Of a stretch of 64,000 nucleotides of DNA, positions 61,662-64,000 are shown piece after piece. The notes under the pieces were generated by a model. That model saw nothing but the letters and a program-made list of their open reading frames with translations, did no database searches and had not been told where the DNA came from. Position numbers and translations under genes: made by a program. The stretch spans positions 1 to 64,000 of the forward strand of contig PFXG01000025.1 of NCBI GenBank assembly GCA_002791545.1, read 5' to 3'. Source of the stretch: Zetaproteobacteria bacterium CG_4_9_14_3_um_filter_49_83. GTDB lineage: Bacteria; Pseudomonadota; Zetaproteobacteria; Mariprofundales; Mariprofundaceae. How positions within the stretch are numbered: the first letter of the stretch is position 1; every line of letters begins with the position of its first letter.

Positions 61662-61687
61662 GGTGCCTGGTCTTGTTTGGCGGATTA
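61662..61687. repeat. GGTGCC-GGTCTTGTTT dispersed repeat, copy 2
   Basis: GGTGCCTGGTCTTGTTTGGC followed by GGATTA matches 23 of 26 bases at 3781-3806. It lies 27 bp behind a TTCCCA-type palindrome, so the gap 61539-61816 appears to be a landing zone for repeats. Confidence 0.5.
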
Positions 61688-61816
61688 AATGAGGCTTGTT
61701 TTCTATTCTCTTGCGTAGGGATCGGGAAATTTTTCTCTTTTAATCCCAACTATCATACGGGTGTCACATTTGATCACTACGTTGCGGCGAAACAATCTAC
61801 TCGACAGGAGTTACTC

Positions 61817-62230
61817 ATGAAATTCGGCAAATTTATTATTGCAATCGTTTCCTTCATTTTCGTAAACAGCAGCCAGATCATTGCGCATGCAGAAGAACAA
61901 AGCAGGCTTAGCTCACCGCTATTGGCGAAGAAACTGGAACAGACACAGCGGCATATTCAGGAACTTGAGGCTCTTAAAGTGAATGGACATTCGGACGATT
62001 CGGTCAGGCACATGAAGCATCTGATGTTGCACAAAATTGAATTTACACGCAGCGGTAAGGTTTCCGATTCATTCCAGTTGGTGGCAAGAAAAGTGGCTGA
62101 AAATTCTGATGATCTGAATCGTCTCCAGGCAGCTGAAGGCTTGCCACAAGAGATGGTCAGCCGCATCCGTAATATTGTTCTGCATAAACTTGAACAAATG
62201 AAGGATGTTACTTACTTTTCGGCACTTTGA
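61817..62230 (+). CDS. small secreted helical protein, unknown function
   Basis: I do not recognise this 137-residue protein. It has a clear signal peptide (KFIIAIVSFIFVNSSQIIAHA) and a mature part of about 110 residues predicted mostly helical. LVARKVAENSDDLNRLQAAE and two similar segments, HLMLHKIEFTRSG and NIVLHKLEQMKDV, suggest an internal repeat. AGGAG precedes ATG 61817. It is followed within 20 bp by another secreted protein gene, so the two probably form an operon. Confidence 0.65.
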   Translation: MKFGKFIIAIVSFIFVNSSQIIAHAEEQSRLSSPLLAKKLEQTQRHIQELEALKVNGHSDDSVRHMKHLMLHKIEFTRSGKVSDSFQLVARKVAENSDDLNRLQAAEGLPQEMVSRIRNIVLHKLEQMKDVTYFSAL

Positions 62231-62250
62231 TTAGACACAAGGATCAACCC

Positions 62251-62757
62251 ATGAAATTCAAATCAGCACTTTCAGTTTTATTGTTTGTTTTTGCGATCAC
62301 GTCTTCGGCCACGGCATCGGAATCAGGCAGTCATGTGCACATTGCTGCCGTCTTCAAATTGCCGGGTCAGGAAACTTTCCAATGGCCGGAGGATATCGAT
62401 GGTGAAGATATTATGGGTGCATTGAAGGGTAAGGCGGATTTTTTGATGCTGACTCAAACAGTCGGTATTCATAATGGCGATGTGCTCAATGTGCAGAATG
62501 ATGTGCTGCGTTCCGGTAGCGGTGATGCCCTGGAAGATATGGGTATTGATTGTCAGCTCAGTGTTAACACCTCTGGAAAAGCCTGGAAAGTAGGTGGCAA
62601 GTGCACCGTTAACCTGCAAAATCTGAAAGATAACAAAGTGACCGGTTTGATTTTGCCGCATGAAATTGAAACCGAGAAGGTGTGGCATCATGTGTGGGAT
62701 GACCCCGCGACAGGTGTGGCAGTTTACTTCTTCAAGGAGACCGGCGCAGTTTTATAG
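62251..62757 (+). CDS. small secreted beta-rich protein, unknown function
   Basis: No family is recognised. The 168-residue protein has a signal peptide (SALSVLLFVFAITSSATA). The mature part is predicted beta-rich: VHIAAVFKLPGQETFQWP, then CQLSVNTSGKAWKVGGKC and HHVWDDPATGVAVYFF. Two Cys flank the middle strands and could form a disulfide. AAGGATCAACCC precedes ATG 62251. It shares the MKF start and gene order with the upstream secreted protein but not its fold. Confidence 0.65.
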   Translation: MKFKSALSVLLFVFAITSSATASESGSHVHIAAVFKLPGQETFQWPEDIDGEDIMGALKGKADFLMLTQTVGIHNGDVLNVQNDVLRSGSGDALEDMGIDCQLSVNTSGKAWKVGGKCTVNLQNLKDNKVTGLILPHEIETEKVWHHVWDDPATGVAVYFFKETGAVL

Positions 62758-62774
62758 CACGTAAGCCGAATACA

Positions 62775-62804
62775 TAGGGTGGAAGAGCGGAGCGCCATCC
62801 GGCA
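62775..62804. repeat. TAGGGTGGAAG-GCGCCATCC intergenic repeat
   Basis: GGGTGGAAGAGCGG and AGCGCCATCC form a short imperfect palindrome (GGTGG/CCATCC, GCG/CGC). The pattern resembles a small repeat scattered through many bacterial genomes. It fills the gap ahead of hrpA. Confidence 0.45.
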
Positions 62805-62913
62805 AACAGGCCGCAATATCTTTGAAAAGTGGCTTACGCTTATCAGCCCTCGATCATGATCATCATAAGCACAAGGTGCGCTCAATATTCAATTGGCTAG
62901 ACTGCCCGCTTCT

Positions 62914-64000
62914 ATGGCTAGTGACTCTCAAACCATCAACGATCTGTTTGCCAAACTCGATGCCTGCATGCTTGCGGATCGGCGCGGCTTTTCTAAACGG
63001 CTGCATGGACTGTGGCAGCGTTTAAAGCAGGGGCAAGCGATTGATCGTTCGCTGACCGGGCTGACTCAGGATATTGGGGCATCGGTGGGGCGTGGTTTGC
63101 GGCGCAGGGAGAATCTGCCTGCCATCACATATCCGGAAGAACTGCCGGTATCGGAAAAACGTACAACGATTGCCGAGGCCATTGGTGCGCATCAGGTGGT
63201 GATAATTGCCGGAGAAACAGGCTCGGGCAAAACCACGCAGATTCCGAAAATTTGTCTGGAGCTGGGTCGCGGTATTGTGGGGCAGATCGGCCATACGCAG
63301 CCGCGCCGGATTGCTGCACGTTCAGTGGCCGGGCGTATTGCGCAGGAACTGGGCAGCCGGGTGGGCGAACATGTCGGCTACAAGGTGCGCTTCTCCGATC
63401 AGACGAAGAAGGACGGCTACATCAAGCTGATGACCGACGGCATTTTGCTGGCGGAGATTCAGAGTGATCCGCTGCTGCTGGCTTATGACACGATTATTAT
63501 CGATGAGGCACACGAGCGCAGTCTGAATATCGATTTTCTGCTTGGCTTTTTGAAACAATTGTTGCCTAAACGCGCTGATTTGAAGCTGATTATCACTTCG
63601 GCGACAATTAATACGGAGCGCTTTTCAGAGTTTTATGACAAGGCGCCGGTCATCGAAGTGTCCGGGCGCAGTTATCCGGTAGATATTCTTTATCGCCCCA
63701 TGCAGGGCGACGAAGATGATCAGGATCGTGATCTGCCGCAGGCGATTGTTGATGCTGTGGATGAGGCGGCCAGGCTCGATTCGTTCGGCGATATTCTGGT
63801 GTTTTTGCCGGGTGAGCGTGAGATACGCGATGTCACTGAAGCACTGCACCAGCATGCGATGAACAACACCGAGGTGGTGCCGCTGCTGTCGCGGCTGTCA
63901 CCTGCCGAGCAGGACAAGGTGTTTCAGTCGCATACCGGACGGCGCATTGTGCTGGCGACGAATGTGGCGGAAACCTCGCTGACGGTGCCGGGCATTCGCT
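62914..64000 (+). CDS. hrpA: ATP-dependent RNA helicase HrpA, 5' part
   Basis: The gene runs off the right edge after 362 codons. The DEAH-box helicase motifs are in order: I GETGSGKTTQIPK, Ia TQPRRIAARSVAGRIA, II DTIIIDEAHERSLNIDFLL, III TSATINTERFSEFY, and further on VFLPGEREIRDV and LATNVAETSLTVPGI. The N-terminal 60 residues form the HrpA-specific helical region. E. coli HrpA has about 1300 residues, so about a quarter is seen here. The start at 62914 is the first ATG in frame with no strong ribosome-binding site. Confidence 0.93.
   Translation, partial: MASDSQTINDLFAKLDACMLADRRGFSKRLHGLWQRLKQGQAIDRSLTGLTQDIGASVGRGLRRRENLPAITYPEELPVSEKRTTIAEAIGAHQVVIIAGETGSGKTTQIPKICLELGRGIVGQIGHTQPRRIAARSVAGRIAQELGSRVGEHVGYKVRFSDQTKKDGYIKLMTDGILLAEIQSDPLLLAYDTIIIDEAHERSLNIDFLLGFLKQLLPKRADLKLIITSATINTERFSEFYDKAPVIEVSGRSYPVDILYRPMQGDEDDQDRDLPQAIVDAVDEAARLDSFGDILVFLPGEREIRDVTEALHQHAMNNTEVVPLLSRLSPAEQDKVFQSHTGRRIVLATNVAETSLTVPGIR

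Noticed and set aside
1-64000. tRNA, rRNA, CRISPR array, prophage or complete insertion sequence
   Set aside because: None was seen: no spaced direct repeats, no transposase or phage structural gene, and no cloverleaf that I could identify by eye.

Overview
The window is a chromosomal segment of a proteobacterium. GC content looks to be a little above 50 percent, genes are dense, and many start and stop codons overlap. The gene set (ferredoxin-type sulfite reductase, short APS reductase, CysD/CysN, bacteriohemerythrin-GGDEF, large Pho/Pst and polyphosphate block) would fit a chemolithoautotroph-like gammaproteobacterium or zetaproteobacterium such as Mariprofundus. That placement is inference; no rRNA or tRNA gene is present to settle it.

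Layout. 1-2500: an accessory patch. It holds two integron gene cassettes with attC sites (SH3b protein, DUF202 protein), a third truncated attC, the 5' part of a group II intron without its reverse transcriptase, and a broken PIN-toxin fragment. 2600-3750: a Fic AMP-transferase gene with helically phased repeats in its promoter. 3895-5728: methionine salvage genes mtnB-mtnD-mtnC on the minus strand. 5994-10466: a retropepsin-like protease, a hemerythrin-GGDEF protein and a class III nucleotide cyclase with a degenerate HD-GYP domain.

10603-22587 is the most interesting block. A SAM-I riboswitch with an intrinsic terminator precedes a twelve-kilobase sulfur assimilation cluster: threonine synthase (thrC), a MoaD/CysO-like sulfur carrier, a stand-alone NIL domain, cysteine synthase, a MoeB/ThiF E1 enzyme, a sulfite reductase fused to a TusA domain, a radical SAM domain fused to an SLC13 anion transporter, then cysH, cysD and cysN. 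The whole route from sulfate uptake to protein-bound sulfur and to PLP enzymes for cysteine, and possibly homocysteine, could be encoded here under SAM control.

22584-38511 is a phosphate block. A minus-strand operon encodes a cNMP-binding protein without an HTH, PhoB and PhoR. It is divergent from a porin, pstS, pstC, pstA, pstB, phoU, a DUF47 protein and a Pit transporter; two well-formed Pho boxes lie between the two units. ppk2, ppx and ppk1 follow.

38619-64000 is mostly housekeeping: xseA, an M23 peptidase, a CheY-like protein, a SPOR protein, folK, a deoxynucleoside kinase, YggU-type DUF167, a second SLC13/TrkA-C carrier, GNAT, panB-panC-panD, a COG2509 flavoprotein, DUF2339, a deoxyinosine glycosylase, and short glycerol-3-phosphate dehydrogenase and glycerophosphodiesterase genes. 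Then come a divergent pair of cysteine-rich pseudo-receiver LuxR regulators, a DUF4129/DUF4350/MoxR/DUF58 operon (moxR carries a G9 frameshift and the operon's 3' end looks eroded), two small secreted proteins, and the 5' part of hrpA running off the window.
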